The notes under the pieces: generated by a model | The model's input: only the letters and a program-made list of their open reading frames with translations | Database searches by the model: none | Told to the model about the DNA's origin: nothing | DNA from: Candidatus Mediterraneibacter pullicola | GTDB taxonomy: Bacteria > Bacillota > Clostridia > Lachnospirales > Lachnospiraceae | NCBI GenBank assembly: GCA_019117065.1 | Contig: DXAK01000043.1 | Span: 60,671 to 124,670 of the forward strand | DNA length: 64,000 nt | Direction: 5' to 3' | Translations under genes and position numbers: made by a program | Shown: piece after piece, positions 1-8,544 of the stretch | Layout of the letters: every line of letters starts with the position of its first letter | Numbering within the stretch: position 1 is the stretch's first letter

Positions 1-260
1 GCAGGGAGCTCAGGAAGATCATGCCGAAGAGCTATATCCTTGTGCCGGGATACGGCGCTCAGGGAGGACGAGGCAAAGACCTCGTGCATTTCTTCAACGA
101 AGACGGGCTTGGCGCGATCGTAAATTCTTCTCGCGGTATTATTGCCGCCTACAAGCAGGAGGCATACGCTAAGTTTGGTGAGGAGAACTTCTCGGATGCG
201 TCCAGAGCGGCGGTTGAAGATATGATTGCAGATATCAGCGGCGCGCTGGGGGGAAAATAA
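1..260 (+). CDS. pyrF: Orotidine 5'-phosphate decarboxylase, C-terminal end (partial)
   Basis: The reading frame is already open at the left edge (codons run from base 3), so this is the 3' end of a gene that starts outside the window. The visible tail carries LVPGYGAQGG followed by a region ending in SRGIIAAY, which matches the phosphate-binding end of the longer (group 2) OMP decarboxylases that make UMP in the last step of pyrimidine synthesis. pyrK follows after 48 bases and pyrD overlaps pyrK, so the three are probably one operon. Substrate and lysine/aspartate catalytic residues lie outside the window. The identification rests on this short tail plus context. Confidence 0.85.
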   Translation, partial: RELRKIMPKSYILVPGYGAQGGRGKDLVHFFNEDGLGAIVNSSRGIIAAYKQEAYAKFGEENFSDASRAAVEDMIADISGALGGK

Positions 261-308
261 ATCAAAAAATGTGAGAAATCCGCATAAAAATGAGGACAAG
301 GAGTTTTT

Positions 309-1091
309 ATGACAAGGCAGAAGGAAAATGCAGTGATTCTCTCTCAGGAGAAGATCGCTCAGGACATATACAGTATGTGGATCCGGACGGAAGCGGCGGA
401 AAGTGCAGTTCCGGGACAGTTTATCTCCATGTATACAAGAGACGAGAGCAAACTGCTTCCCCGTCCTATCAGTATCTGTGAGATCAATAAAACGGAGGGG
501 AGCTTAAGAGTCGTTTACCGGGTGACGGGCGAACATACGGGGACAGAGCAGTTTTCACGTATGAAAGCAGGCGATGTAATCCCGGTGATTGGACCTTTGG
601 GGAACGGGTTCCCGCACGAAAAGGCGGAAGGGAAACGGGCATTCCTTATGGGAGGCGGTATCGGTGTGCCGCCCATCCTTGAACTGGCAAAGCAGATGAA
701 ATGCGAGAAGAAGCAGATCATCGTCGGATACAGGGACAGAGAGACATTTTTAAAGGACGAGTTCGGGCAGAACGGAGAAGTCTATATCTCTACAGAAGAT
801 GGAAGTGCGGGGACCAAAGGAAATGTAATGGACGCGATCAGGGAAAATGCCCTTGGCGCGGATATAATTTATGCCTGTGGACCGACCCCTATGTTACGCG
901 CGATCAAAACCTATGCGGAGGAAAATGGGATTGAATGTTACCTTTCTCTCGAGGAAAGAATGGCATGCGGGATCGGCGCGTGCCTCGCGTGTGTGTGTAA
1001 GTCAAAGGAGAAAGACCATCACACCAATGTTTACAATAAGCGGGTCTGCAAAGACGGCCCGGTATTCCTGTCTACGGAGGTGGAGATCTGA
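309..1091 (+). CDS. pyrK: Dihydroorotate dehydrogenase electron-transfer subunit
   Basis: 260 residues, the usual PyrK length. It passes electrons from NADH through FAD and a [2Fe-2S] cluster to the FMN of PyrD. The FAD site (RPISI, about residue 52), the nucleotide-binding GGGIGVPP (about 113) and the C-terminal cluster cysteines (ACGIGACLACVC and a later VCKDGPVF, about residues 220-243) are all present. An AAGGAG ribosome site precedes the ATG. The stop TGA shares its last base with the ATG of pyrD, so the two subunits are translationally coupled, as expected for a fixed-ratio complex. Cytoplasmic. Confidence 0.97.
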   Translation: MTRQKENAVILSQEKIAQDIYSMWIRTEAAESAVPGQFISMYTRDESKLLPRPISICEINKTEGSLRVVYRVTGEHTGTEQFSRMKAGDVIPVIGPLGNGFPHEKAEGKRAFLMGGGIGVPPILELAKQMKCEKKQIIVGYRDRETFLKDEFGQNGEVYISTEDGSAGTKGNVMDAIRENALGADIIYACGPTPMLRAIKTYAEENGIECYLSLEERMACGIGACLACVCKSKEKDHHTNVYNKRVCKDGPVFLSTEVEI

Positions 1092-1993
1092 TGGATATGA
1101 GAATAAATATCGCGGGTGTGGAGTGGAACAATCCAGTGACCGTTGCTTCGGGAACTTTTGGGTCGGGAGTGGAGTTTGCGGACTTTGTGGACTTAAACCG
1201 TTTGGGCGCAGTGACCACGAAGGGTGTGGCAAATATTCCTTGGGAGGGAAATCCGACTCCGAGAGTGGCGGAAGTATACGGCGGCATGATGAACGCGGTG
1301 GGATTACAGAACCCGGGAATCGATGTGTTCTGCGAGAGAGACATCCCCTTTCTCCGCAAATACGATACAAAGATTATTGTTAATGTGTGCGGAAAATCCA
1401 CAGAAGATTACTGTGAGGTCGTAGAGCGTCTGGCACAGGAGGACGTGGACATGCTGGAGATCAATATCTCCTGTCCGAATGTCAAAGAGGGCGGTATCGC
1501 CTTCGGGCAAAACCCGAAAGCGGCGGAGGAGATCACAAGAGCCGTGAAAAAATATGCGAAACAGCCTGTGATTATGAAGTTAAGTCCGAACGTGACTAGC
1601 ATTGCCGATATGGCGAGAGCAGTGGAAGCTGGCGGAGCGGATGCAGTCTCCCTGATCAATACGATCACAGGTATGAAAATTGATATCCAGAAGAAAGGGT
1701 TTCTCCTAGCAAATAAAACGGGGGGCGTATCTGGTCCGGCTATTCATCCTATCGCGGTACGTATGGTGTACGAGGCGGCAAATGCAGTTAAGATCCCGGT
1801 CATCGGAATGGGCGGTATCGCTTCTGCAGAAGATGCCATAGAGATGCTCCTTGCCGGAGCAAGCGCAGTATCCGTGGGAACAGCGAATTTTTATAATCCG
1901 GCGGTGACCATGGAGATTGTGGACGGGATAGAGAGATATATGCAGGAACAGGGATTTGAGACAGCTTTGGATATGGTGGGAATTGTGAGATAG
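1091..1993 (+). CDS. pyrD: Dihydroorotate dehydrogenase B, catalytic subunit
   Basis: 300 residues, typical of class 1B enzymes that oxidise dihydroorotate to orotate using FMN. The catalytic cysteine lies in ISCPNVKEGG (about residue 127), and the FMN phosphate region reads GMGGIASAEDAIEML (about 240). Together with the adjacent PyrK it forms the NAD-dependent heterotetramer. The start codon overlaps the pyrK stop by one base, with the ribosome site inside the end of pyrK (GGAGGTGGAG). The next gene follows after 25 bases, so the operon may continue into it. Confidence 0.97.
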   Translation: MDMRINIAGVEWNNPVTVASGTFGSGVEFADFVDLNRLGAVTTKGVANIPWEGNPTPRVAEVYGGMMNAVGLQNPGIDVFCERDIPFLRKYDTKIIVNVCGKSTEDYCEVVERLAQEDVDMLEINISCPNVKEGGIAFGQNPKAAEEITRAVKKYAKQPVIMKLSPNVTSIADMARAVEAGGADAVSLINTITGMKIDIQKKGFLLANKTGGVSGPAIHPIAVRMVYEAANAVKIPVIGMGGIASAEDAIEMLLAGASAVSVGTANFYNPAVTMEIVDGIERYMQEQGFETALDMVGIVR

Positions 1994-2018
1994 ACGGCGG
2001 TTAAGGAGGAAAAGACAA

Positions 2019-2468
2019 ATGAAAAAGATGGTGAATATTTCTCTGGTATATTTTATATTTGCAATGGCCGGAGGTGTTTTTTACAGAGAGTTTACAAAGT
2101 TGTACGGCTATACGGGACTTACGTCGCTGCGGGTGGTCCACACGCATCTGCTCGTGCTTGGAACATTCTTATTTTTGCTCCTCGCTCTTGCCTGTAAAGC
2201 GACGGACATACAGAAGTCAGGGCAGTTTAAACGATTTCTGGTGTTATACAACATTGCTCTGCCCCTTATGGTCATCATGCTTCTTGTCAGGGGAATCATT
2301 CAGGTACTGGACATAGAACTTGGAAGCGGGGACGCAGCGGTTTCAGGCATTGCAGGAGTGTCGCATATTTTGCTTCTAATTGCATTTATTTTCTTTTTTC
2401 TGTCGCTTAGGGATGCTGCATCTGGAAAAGAAGCGATAGAACTTATTAAGAAGAAAAAGCAGATGTAA
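2019..2468 (+). CDS. DUF2871-type integral membrane protein
   Basis: 149 residues with four hydrophobic segments (about 5-25, 40-60, 75-95 and 110-130) and conserved-looking polar positions in the first half (YREFTK, HTHLLVLG). I recognise it as the DUF2871 family, whose function is not known. An AAGGAGG ribosome site sits 9 bases before the ATG. It lies directly behind pyrD and before an intrinsic terminator, so it is probably the last gene of the pyrF-pyrK-pyrD transcript. A heme or metal role is possible because of the paired histidines near residues 42-44, but that is only a guess. Confidence 0.75.
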   Translation: MKKMVNISLVYFIFAMAGGVFYREFTKLYGYTGLTSLRVVHTHLLVLGTFLFLLLALACKATDIQKSGQFKRFLVLYNIALPLMVIMLLVRGIIQVLDIELGSGDAAVSGIAGVSHILLLIAFIFFFLSLRDAASGKEAIELIKKKKQM

Positions 2469-2521
2469 TTGAATATAAGAAATAAAATTAACCTTCCAGG
2501 GTTTTGGTTTATTGTGTATCA

Positions 2522-2554
2522 GACCTGCGTAACATACAGCGCAGGTCATTTTTA
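2522..2554 (+). terminator. Rho-independent terminator after the pyrFKD operon
   Basis: A perfect 8-bp stem GACCTGCG (2522-2529) / CGCAGGTC (2540-2547) with a 10-base loop is followed by ATTTTTA. It lies about 55 bases after the DUF2871 stop and separates the pyr genes from the MarR cassette. Confidence 0.8.
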
Positions 2555-2648
2555 TTGCAGAAGTTAGGATGAAATGGCGTAACCTTTGTCCCGTCTGTGT
2601 GTTAGGATACCTGTCTTTTATTAAAGAACAAAGATAAAGCGTGTATTG

Positions 2649-2678
2649 TTGACTTTTTTACAGCTATTATGATAAATT
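2649..2678 (+). promoter_or_regulatory. Predicted sigma-A promoter of the MarR/SDR cassette
   Basis: TTGACT (2649-2654) and TAAATT (2673-2678) are separated by 18 bases, with a TG one base before the -10 (extended -10). The predicted start lies about 15 bases before the ATG of the MarR gene. The surrounding sequence is very AT-rich, so chance matches are possible. Confidence 0.5.
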
Positions 2679-2699
2679 AGTAAAAAAGGGGACTAATGT

Positions 2700-3137
2700 A
2701 TGAGAGAAATTGACAGAACAAAGGATTTAAAAAGATTTTATTTAGACTGGCAGGCTTTGAATCATGTATATGAGCAGTATGCCAGAGATAATGGGCTGAC
2801 CTATGTATCGTTGTTTATGCTACAGCTTATTGATGATGGAACAACGCAAAAGGAATTATGCGATACATTATACTTTCCTAAACAAACCATAAATAAAACC
2901 ATTCAGTCTTTTTGCAGGAAAGGGTACATTGTTTTGAAAAATAACAATGTGGATAAAAGATATAAATTGATATATCTGACTGAAAAAGGTAAGGACTTTC
3001 AGGACAAAGTCATTCCGGCGATTCAAAAGGCTGAAACGGAATCATTTGACAGCCTGTCAGAAGAAGAACAAAAGACATTAGCAGACCTTTGGGAAAAGTA
3101 TACCAGCATTTGTATAAGAAAGATAAATGGAGATTGA
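2700..3137 (+). CDS. MarR-family transcriptional regulator
   Basis: 145 residues with the winged-helix arrangement of MarR proteins: a DNA-recognition region around residues 55-80 (TTQKELCDTLYFPKQTINKT) followed by the wing (LKNNNVDKRYKLIYLTEKG). An AGGGGAC site precedes the ATG. Its end overlaps or abuts the following short-chain dehydrogenase, so it probably controls that gene and itself. Codon use is clearly more AT-rich than the flanking pyr genes, consistent with separate acquisition. The ligand cannot be read from the sequence. Confidence 0.88.
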   Translation: MREIDRTKDLKRFYLDWQALNHVYEQYARDNGLTYVSLFMLQLIDDGTTQKELCDTLYFPKQTINKTIQSFCRKGYIVLKNNNVDKRYKLIYLTEKGKDFQDKVIPAIQKAETESFDSLSEEEQKTLADLWEKYTSICIRKINGD

Positions 3138-3141
3138 TAAC

Positions 3142-3978
3142 GTGGCAAAAGTTTGGTTTATAACAGGGGCAAGGCGGGGAATAGGGCGATCCATCACAGA
3201 AACTGTTTTAAAGCATGGAGACTCCGTCGTTGCGACGACCAGAAATGAAAACGATTTGAATATGGCAGGCGAATACGCCGGCAGATTTTTAAACTTACGC
3301 TTAGACGTAGCAAATGACACACAGGAACAAGTCGACAATGTTGTAAAACAGGTAATAGAAAGATTTGGAAGAATTGACGTTTTAGTCAATAATGCAGGAC
3401 ATGGAAGAATCACAAATTTTGAAGAAACCAGCGAAGAAAACATCAAAGAAATATTTGAGCTGAATCTGTTTGGGTTAATGCGGGTTACAAGAGCTGTTTT
3501 GCCAATAATGAGAAAACAAAAAAACGGACATATTTTTAATATTGCTTCTGCTGCCGGATATGGAGCCGGACCCGTTGCGTATCATACATCAAAGTTTGCC
3601 GTAACAGGTTTTTCTACTTGTTTAGCATTTGAAGTGGAACCTTTTGGGATTAAGGTGACAAATGTTGCTCCCGGATTATTCAGAACAAGCTTCTACGATA
3701 AAGGGGCGATGAGAACAGAAATTGATATTCATATTCCAGATTATGATAAAAACAGATGGCAGGATGATTTTGTCGCTAATAATAGCCATCATGAGCAGCG
3801 GGGAAATCCGGAAAAATTAAGCGAGTTAATTTACAAAGTATCATCTGCGGATAATTCTCCGCTCCATCTGCCGATTGGAAAAGACGCGGTAGATACAGTA
3901 GAAACCTTCATAACTTCATTGGCCAATGATGTGAACCGGTGGAAAGAAGAAGCGAAAAATACGGAGTATAAAGAATAA
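3142..3978 (+). CDS. Short-chain dehydrogenase/reductase (SDR), unknown substrate
   Basis: About 278 residues with a classical SDR layout: the N-terminal nucleotide motif TGARRGIGRS, the NNAGHG element, a serine region (NIASAAG) and the catalytic YHTSK. I chose GTG at 3142 (MAKVWFITG), 9 bases after a GGAG, because it gives the family's usual N-terminus; an in-frame ATG at 3127 overlapping the MarR stop has no clear ribosome site. The protein is likely NADP(H)-dependent and cytoplasmic, and is coupled to the MarR gene. Low-GC codon use sets the pair apart from neighbours. Substrate unknown. Confidence 0.88.
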   Translation: MAKVWFITGARRGIGRSITETVLKHGDSVVATTRNENDLNMAGEYAGRFLNLRLDVANDTQEQVDNVVKQVIERFGRIDVLVNNAGHGRITNFEETSEENIKEIFELNLFGLMRVTRAVLPIMRKQKNGHIFNIASAAGYGAGPVAYHTSKFAVTGFSTCLAFEVEPFGIKVTNVAPGLFRTSFYDKGAMRTEIDIHIPDYDKNRWQDDFVANNSHHEQRGNPEKLSELIYKVSSADNSPLHLPIGKDAVDTVETFITSLANDVNRWKEEAKNTEYKE

Positions 3979-4020
3979 TTGATTCCATTTTGGGATCAGA
4001 TTTGCAGCCAAATTCCAGAA

Positions 4021-4049
4021 TTGAAAATCTCCTGCGGTTATGATAAAAT
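4021..4049 (+). promoter_or_regulatory. Predicted promoter of pyrE
   Basis: TTGAAA (4021-4026), a 17-base spacer and an extended -10 TGATAAAAT (TAAAAT at 4044-4049) lie about 45 bases before the pyrE ATG. This gives pyrE its own start after the inserted cassette. No PyrR-type attenuator hairpin was seen in the short leader. Confidence 0.65.
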
Positions 4050-4091
4050 TGAGAAGGACTTAAACCCTATAATTACGGAGGTTTTATCAAT

Positions 4092-4772
4092 ATGGAAGCG
4101 TATAAGCAGGAATTTATCGAGTTCATGGTAGACAGTAATGTGCTCAGATTCGGAGAGTTTACTTTAAAGAGCGGACGCAAGTCCCCGTTCTTTATGAACG
4201 CGGGCGGCTATGTGACGGGCTCTCAGTTAAAGAAATTGGGAGAGTATTATGCAAAAGCAATCCATAGTACATACGGGGATGATTTTGACGTGCTGTTCGG
4301 GCCGGCGTACAAGGGAATCCCGCTGGGCGTTGTGACAGCGATCGCATACAGCGAGCTGTACGGAAAAGAAGTGCGCTACTGCTCTGATAGAAAAGAGGAG
4401 AAGGACCACGGTGCGGACAAGGGAAGTTTCCTCGGAAGCACCTTAAAGAACGGCGACCGGGTCATCATGATCGAGGATGTGACCACATCTGGAAAATCAA
4501 TGGAAGAGACAGTGCCAAAGGTAAGAGGCGCGGCAGATGTGACGATTGTAGGACTGATGGTGTCCCTTGACCGCATGGAAGTGGGGAAAAGCGGCGAAAA
4601 ATGCGCGCTTGACGAGGTGAAGGACTTGTATGGGTTTGACACAGCGGCGATTGTGACGATGGCAGAAGTTGTTGAGTGTCTGTATAATAAAGAATATAAG
4701 GGAAAAGTTATCATCGACGATACATTAAAGGCGGCGATTGATACATACTATGAAACATATGGTGTAAAATAA
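4092..4772 (+). CDS. pyrE: Orotate phosphoribosyltransferase
   Basis: 226 residues. It joins orotate to PRPP to form OMP. The PRPP loop MIEDVTTSGKSM (about residues 124-135) and FGPAYKGIPLG (about 73-83) mark the type I phosphoribosyltransferase fold. TACGGAGG precedes the ATG. In this window pyrE is separated from pyrF-pyrK-pyrD by a MarR/SDR cassette and has its own promoter. A small membrane-protein gene follows after 13 bases. Confidence 0.96.
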   Translation: MEAYKQEFIEFMVDSNVLRFGEFTLKSGRKSPFFMNAGGYVTGSQLKKLGEYYAKAIHSTYGDDFDVLFGPAYKGIPLGVVTAIAYSELYGKEVRYCSDRKEEKDHGADKGSFLGSTLKNGDRVIMIEDVTTSGKSMEETVPKVRGAADVTIVGLMVSLDRMEVGKSGEKCALDEVKDLYGFDTAAIVTMAEVVECLYNKEYKGKVIIDDTLKAAIDTYYETYGVK

Positions 4773-4785
4773 GGAGGCGCGTTTT

Positions 4786-4935
4786 ATGGAAAGAGCATAT
4801 CTTGCAATGAAGAACAGCGGCGCAGGCAGTATCGCTATCGGGATTGTCCTCATCGTTGTGGGAGTTACGGCGGGAGTGCTGTCCATTGTGAGCGGCGCGA
4901 ACCTGCTGAGACACAAAAGAGAGATTACATTTTGA
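4786..4935 (+). CDS. Small single-span membrane protein (49 aa)
   Basis: A short gene with an excellent AAGGAGG site 7 bases before the ATG. The product is 49 residues with one strongly hydrophobic stretch (about 16-37, IAIGIVLIVVGVTAGVLSIV) and a basic C-terminal tail LRHKREITF, suggesting an N-out/C-in membrane peptide. It follows pyrE closely and is probably co-transcribed. I do not recognise a family. Reading frame, ribosome site and hydrophobic pattern support a real gene. Confidence 0.6.
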   Translation: MERAYLAMKNSGAGSIAIGIVLIVVGVTAGVLSIVSGANLLRHKREITF

Positions 4936-4960
4936 CGGCAGAGCACATCTGCTGGTCTGG

Positions 4961-4990
4961 AGGACAGATCTTTATGGTCTGTCCTTTGTC
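4961..4990 (+). terminator. Hairpin, possible weak terminator after pyrE unit
   Basis: An 8-bp perfect stem AGGACAGA (4961-4968) / TCTGTCCT (4978-4985) with a 9-base loop is followed by TTGTC, a poor T-run. It may be a weak terminator or an mRNA-stabilising hairpin between the small membrane gene and the VanZ gene. Confidence 0.4.
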
Positions 4991-5067
4991 GGTTGATTTT
5001 CAGAGAGACTTTACTGGGAGGAGTTTTTCCTGAAAAGCAGCCTGATGACTGATAAAGAGGGAATATT

Positions 5068-5544
5068 TTGAGCGTGAGAAAAACGAGAGCACTCAGGGCG
5101 TTTGGGAAGGTCCTGTTTTTGCTGTATGTCGGATTTTTGATCTATTTCCTGTTCCTTGCGGAATGGTATGGAAGGACAGGAGTATCGGAGGAGTACAGAT
5201 ATAATCTGGAACTGTTTCGTGAGATCAAAAGATTTATTATTTACAGAGATCAGTTGGGCGCTTTTGCCGTCTTTGCCAATCTGGCGGGAAACATACTGAT
5301 CTTTGTGCCATATGGTTTTTTTATCTCCATGGCGAGCAGGTCAAGAGGATTTTTTAAAACATTGTTCTTCAGTATGGGGCTGAGCTTGTGCGTGGAGATT
5401 ACACAGCTTTTCTCGAGAGTGGGAAGCTTTGACGTAGATGATATCCTTCTAAATACCGTCGGCGGTGTGGTGGGATACATCATCTTTTTAATATGTAATG
5501 CGATAAGGAGAAAACATTATGCCCGGAATCGGAAAAAGCGCTGA
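5068..5544 (+). CDS. VanZ-like membrane protein
   Basis: 158 residues, with four hydrophobic segments and the VanZ-family pattern: a first helix, then NLAGNILIFVPYGFF, then a helix and EITQLFSRVGSFDVDDILLNTVGGVVGY. The start appears to be TTG at 5068, about 5 bases after AGAGGGAA; GTG at 5074 is an alternative. VanZ relatives have been linked to glycopeptide tolerance, but most chromosomal copies have no proven role. Its end overlaps the next gene by 26 bases. Confidence 0.85.
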   Translation: MSVRKTRALRAFGKVLFLLYVGFLIYFLFLAEWYGRTGVSEEYRYNLELFREIKRFIIYRDQLGAFAVFANLAGNILIFVPYGFFISMASRSRGFFKTLFFSMGLSLCVEITQLFSRVGSFDVDDILLNTVGGVVGYIIFLICNAIRRKHYARNRKKR

Positions 5545-5890
5545 ACAGCGCCGGAGAGAAAAGGAGAGAAAGCAGAGGGGCACGAGAAAATACGGTCAGC
5601 CTGCGCAGAGATTTTCAAGAAAGGGAGTACTGTCTTGTATCAGCGGGGCGGGAGCGCTCGCTATTCTTCTGGGATGCGTATTTTATGCGTTCCTTGCCAG
5701 GGGGAAGGCGCTTGGTATCGTAGGGGGTATTGCCATCATCTCCCTGATCCTGTCGATCTACGGGATACGGTGCGCCATACGCGGATTTTATGAACGGGAA
5801 CGCAATTATCTGCCCTGTAAGATCGGGCTTCCGCTCAATGCGGCGGCATTGATTTTGTTTTTTGCGATATTTATAGGAGGCTTAAGCTGA
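5519..5890 (+). CDS. Small membrane protein, DUF6142-like
   Basis: 123 residues. A very basic N-terminal region (residues 1-37, many Arg/Lys/Gln) is followed by three hydrophobic segments (about 38-60, 66-88 and 102-122). It resembles the DUF6142 proteins that I associate with Lachnospiraceae; the family assignment is from memory. It overlaps the VanZ gene by 26 bases and its stop shares a base with the start of the M29 peptidase gene, so the three are translationally coupled. Function unknown. Confidence 0.65.
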   Translation: MPGIGKSAEQRRREKERKQRGTRKYGQPAQRFSRKGVLSCISGAGALAILLGCVFYAFLARGKALGIVGGIAIISLILSIYGIRCAIRGFYERERNYLPCKIGLPLNAAALILFFAIFIGGLS

Positions 5891-7986
5891 TGGAGTTTAA
5901 AGAGATGTTAAAGGAAAGAAATGAGCAGTATGCAGAGCGCTACGACCTTGCCGCAGGACGGCTAAGAGGGGTGGTCTCGGAAGAAACAGTGACGGAGCGG
6001 TACAGGAACTATTTCCAAGATGTGTCGCTCTTTCTTCTTGAACTGGAGAACGTCAGGCGCAAGATCGAGAGCGGAGAATGGGAGAGGTACAACATACAGA
6101 AGATGCACAGTCTGAACGAGATTTTATACAGTGATATTGTGGGTGACAGATATGAGAGAAGCTATGGAAACCCGGCGTTCGCGGCAGAGAGTTTCGGCAC
6201 GGATATGGGAAGGCTCCTGAGTCTGCTTTATGCGGAGATGCGTTCGGGGATTCCTTATACCTTCGAGAACAGGAAGGACTACCTGACGATTCTCTTTGAA
6301 CTTTTTATCGAGGTGTATAACTCTTTCGAGCAGGCGGCGCAGGAACAGGACGAGCCGCAGCCGAGAGAAATCCGTGACATCATTTACTGGTATGCCAGTG
6401 ACTACTGCGATGTGTTTCTCGCGGACCGCATCTTGGAGCAGATCGATCCGGAACAGTCGTTCGCCGCAGATATTATCGAGCATGCAGATTTGGAAAATGA
6501 CCGTTATCTCTATCGCTTTGGTGAGTATATCACGGAAAATGAACTGGGGACGGCGTATCATCTGCGCACTTTGCCGGAGGAGACAGTGAGAAAAATGGCG
6601 GATGTGTACACGGAAGGTTACCGCATCGGGTTTATCAATACAGGCAAAGATCTTTCGAAGAAATCCGTGGTCAATATCCGATATACATTAGGATTTGAGA
6701 GAGTCATCCGCATTGCTATCGATAATTTCAGGAAGATGGGATTAAAGCCTGTTATATACAGGGCGGCATCTGGTGTGATTACGAAACGGGAACACCATAA
6801 GATCGGGTATTTTGGCGGGATCGCAAATTGGCAGTATGAATATGACCACCGGCAGGATCAGGCGCTCTTCATGGACAAACGCTATATTGAGCGCAGGCTG
6901 GAGGTCATGTGCACTGTCTATGAACAGCATAAGGATCAGGCGGCTCAGTTTGCGGGACCTGCGGTGATGGAAACATTTGGGGAGAAGCCGTTTGCCCCCA
7001 AGGCAGTACCAGAAGCGCCTTTTTACAGTGAAGAGCAGCGGGAACTGGCTCTTCAGTACGACAGCAGATCCGGAAGGATAACTAATGAGTATATCAAAGG
7101 GGAAGAACGAAGCTTTACGATTGTCGCGTACCCTGTGCCAGAGATCGGTGAGGAGTATCCCGAGATATTTGACGAGGTCATTAAGATCAATACGCTGGAC
7201 GCCAAGCTGTACGAGGAGGTCCAGCAGACAATGATTGATGCGCTGGATCAGGGAGAGTACGTCCATGTGAAGGGAAAGGGAGGCAATCGTACGGATATCC
7301 GCATACGGTTATGTTCTCTGAAAGATCGGCAGCGGGAGACAAAGTTTGAAAACTGTGTGGCGGACGTCAATATCCCGGTGGGAGAGGTGTTCACCTCTCC
7401 TGTGCTGGAAGGAACGAAGGGCGTGCTCCATGTAAGCCATGTGTATCTGAACGGGCTTTCGTATGACAATCTGGAGATTACATTTAAAGATGGAAAGATC
7501 GAGGACTATGGCTGCGGTAATTTTGAAGATGAGGAGGAAGGACGTAGATATATTTATGACAATGTGCTGAAGAATCACGAGACACTTCCTCTGGGAGAGT
7601 TTGCTATTGGAACTAACACCACGGCTTATGTGGCGGGGAAGAAATACGGCATTGAGGATAAATTGCCTATCCTCATCGCTGAGAAGACAGGTCCGCATTT
7701 TGCAGTAGGCGACACGTGCTATTCATGGAGTGAGGATATCTGCGTATATAATCCCAACGGGAAAGAGATCGTGGCGAAGGACAATTCTGTTTCCCTTAAC
7801 AGGAAGAAAGATGTGGCAAAAGCATACTTCCACTGTCACACAGATATAACTATACCTTATGAAGAGTTAGAAGAAATAAGTGTAGTGACAAAAGACGGGA
7901 AACACATTATACTATTAAAAGATGGGAGATTCGTGCTTCCCGGAACGGAAGTGTTGAACCGTCCGTTGGATGAAGCAGGCATCTGA
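5890..7986 (+). CDS. M29-type aminopeptidase with long N-terminal extension
   Basis: 698 residues. The C-terminal half resembles M29 (leucyl/aminopeptidase T) metallopeptidases: NIPVGEVFTSP (about residue 493), which supplies a metal-binding glutamate, TGPHFAVGDTCYSW (about 600) and HCHTDITIPYEELE (about 648) with further ligands. The N-terminal half is a hydrophilic, mostly helical region not found in the 400-residue M29 enzymes. No signal peptide, so cytoplasmic. The start ATG overlaps the upstream stop. purE follows after 33 bases. Activity on peptides is inferred from family only. Confidence 0.8.
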   Translation: MEFKEMLKERNEQYAERYDLAAGRLRGVVSEETVTERYRNYFQDVSLFLLELENVRRKIESGEWERYNIQKMHSLNEILYSDIVGDRYERSYGNPAFAAESFGTDMGRLLSLLYAEMRSGIPYTFENRKDYLTILFELFIEVYNSFEQAAQEQDEPQPREIRDIIYWYASDYCDVFLADRILEQIDPEQSFAADIIEHADLENDRYLYRFGEYITENELGTAYHLRTLPEETVRKMADVYTEGYRIGFINTGKDLSKKSVVNIRYTLGFERVIRIAIDNFRKMGLKPVIYRAASGVITKREHHKIGYFGGIANWQYEYDHRQDQALFMDKRYIERRLEVMCTVYEQHKDQAAQFAGPAVMETFGEKPFAPKAVPEAPFYSEEQRELALQYDSRSGRITNEYIKGEERSFTIVAYPVPEIGEEYPEIFDEVIKINTLDAKLYEEVQQTMIDALDQGEYVHVKGKGGNRTDIRIRLCSLKDRQRETKFENCVADVNIPVGEVFTSPVLEGTKGVLHVSHVYLNGLSYDNLEITFKDGKIEDYGCGNFEDEEEGRRYIYDNVLKNHETLPLGEFAIGTNTTAYVAGKKYGIEDKLPILIAEKTGPHFAVGDTCYSWSEDICVYNPNGKEIVAKDNSVSLNRKKDVAKAYFHCHTDITIPYEELEEISVVTKDGKHIILLKDGRFVLPGTEVLNRPLDEAGI

Positions 7987-8019
7987 CATGACACAATGTA
8001 TTTCTAAGGAGGAAATGAA

Positions 8020-8529
8020 ATGCCAAAAGTAGCAATCGTTATGGGCAGTGATTCAGACCTGAAAGTGATGAGCAAGGCTGCATCTATGCTGGAAAAACTG
8101 GGAATCGATTATGAGATGACGATTATATCCGCGCACCGTATGCCGGATACGTTTTTTGACTGGGCAAAAGCGGCAGAAGGTAAAGGTGTGAAGGTGATCA
8201 TTGCGGGAGCGGGCATGGCTGCCCATCTTCCGGGAATGTGCGCGGCGCTTTTCCCGATGCCAGTGATCGGAGTGCCAATGTCAGGCAAAAACTTAGACGG
8301 CATGGACGCGCTTTATTCTATCGTGCAGATGCCGCCGGGAATTCCGGTTGCCACTGTTGCTATCGACGGAGGAATGAACGCTGCGATCCTTGCGGCGAAG
8401 ATCCTTGCCACATCGGACGAGGAGGTATTGAACAAGCTGAAAGATTACTCTGCTGAGATGAAAGATACTGTGCAGGCGAAGGCGGATAAGCTGGCGGAGA
8501 TGGGCTACGAGGCATATCTGAATAAGTAG
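8020..8529 (+). CDS. purE: N5-carboxyaminoimidazole ribonucleotide mutase
   Basis: 169 residues, the length of class I PurE. It moves the carboxyl of N5-CAIR to C4, giving CAIR. The N-terminal MGSDSDLKVM and the catalytic-histidine loop ISAHRMPD (about residue 42) are typical, as is GVPMSG. An AAGGAGGAAATGAA leader precedes the ATG. It starts the purE-purM-purN-purD run; no purK is visible next to it. Confidence 0.96.
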   Translation: MPKVAIVMGSDSDLKVMSKAASMLEKLGIDYEMTIISAHRMPDTFFDWAKAAEGKGVKVIIAGAGMAAHLPGMCAALFPMPVIGVPMSGKNLDGMDALYSIVQMPPGIPVATVAIDGGMNAAILAAKILATSDEEVLNKLKDYSAEMKDTVQAKADKLAEMGYEAYLNK

Positions 8530-8544
8530 AGAGAGGATATAAGT

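Noticed and set aside
1002..1401. Overlapping minus-strand ORFs inside pyrD
   Set aside because: They are frame shadows of a well-supported gene.
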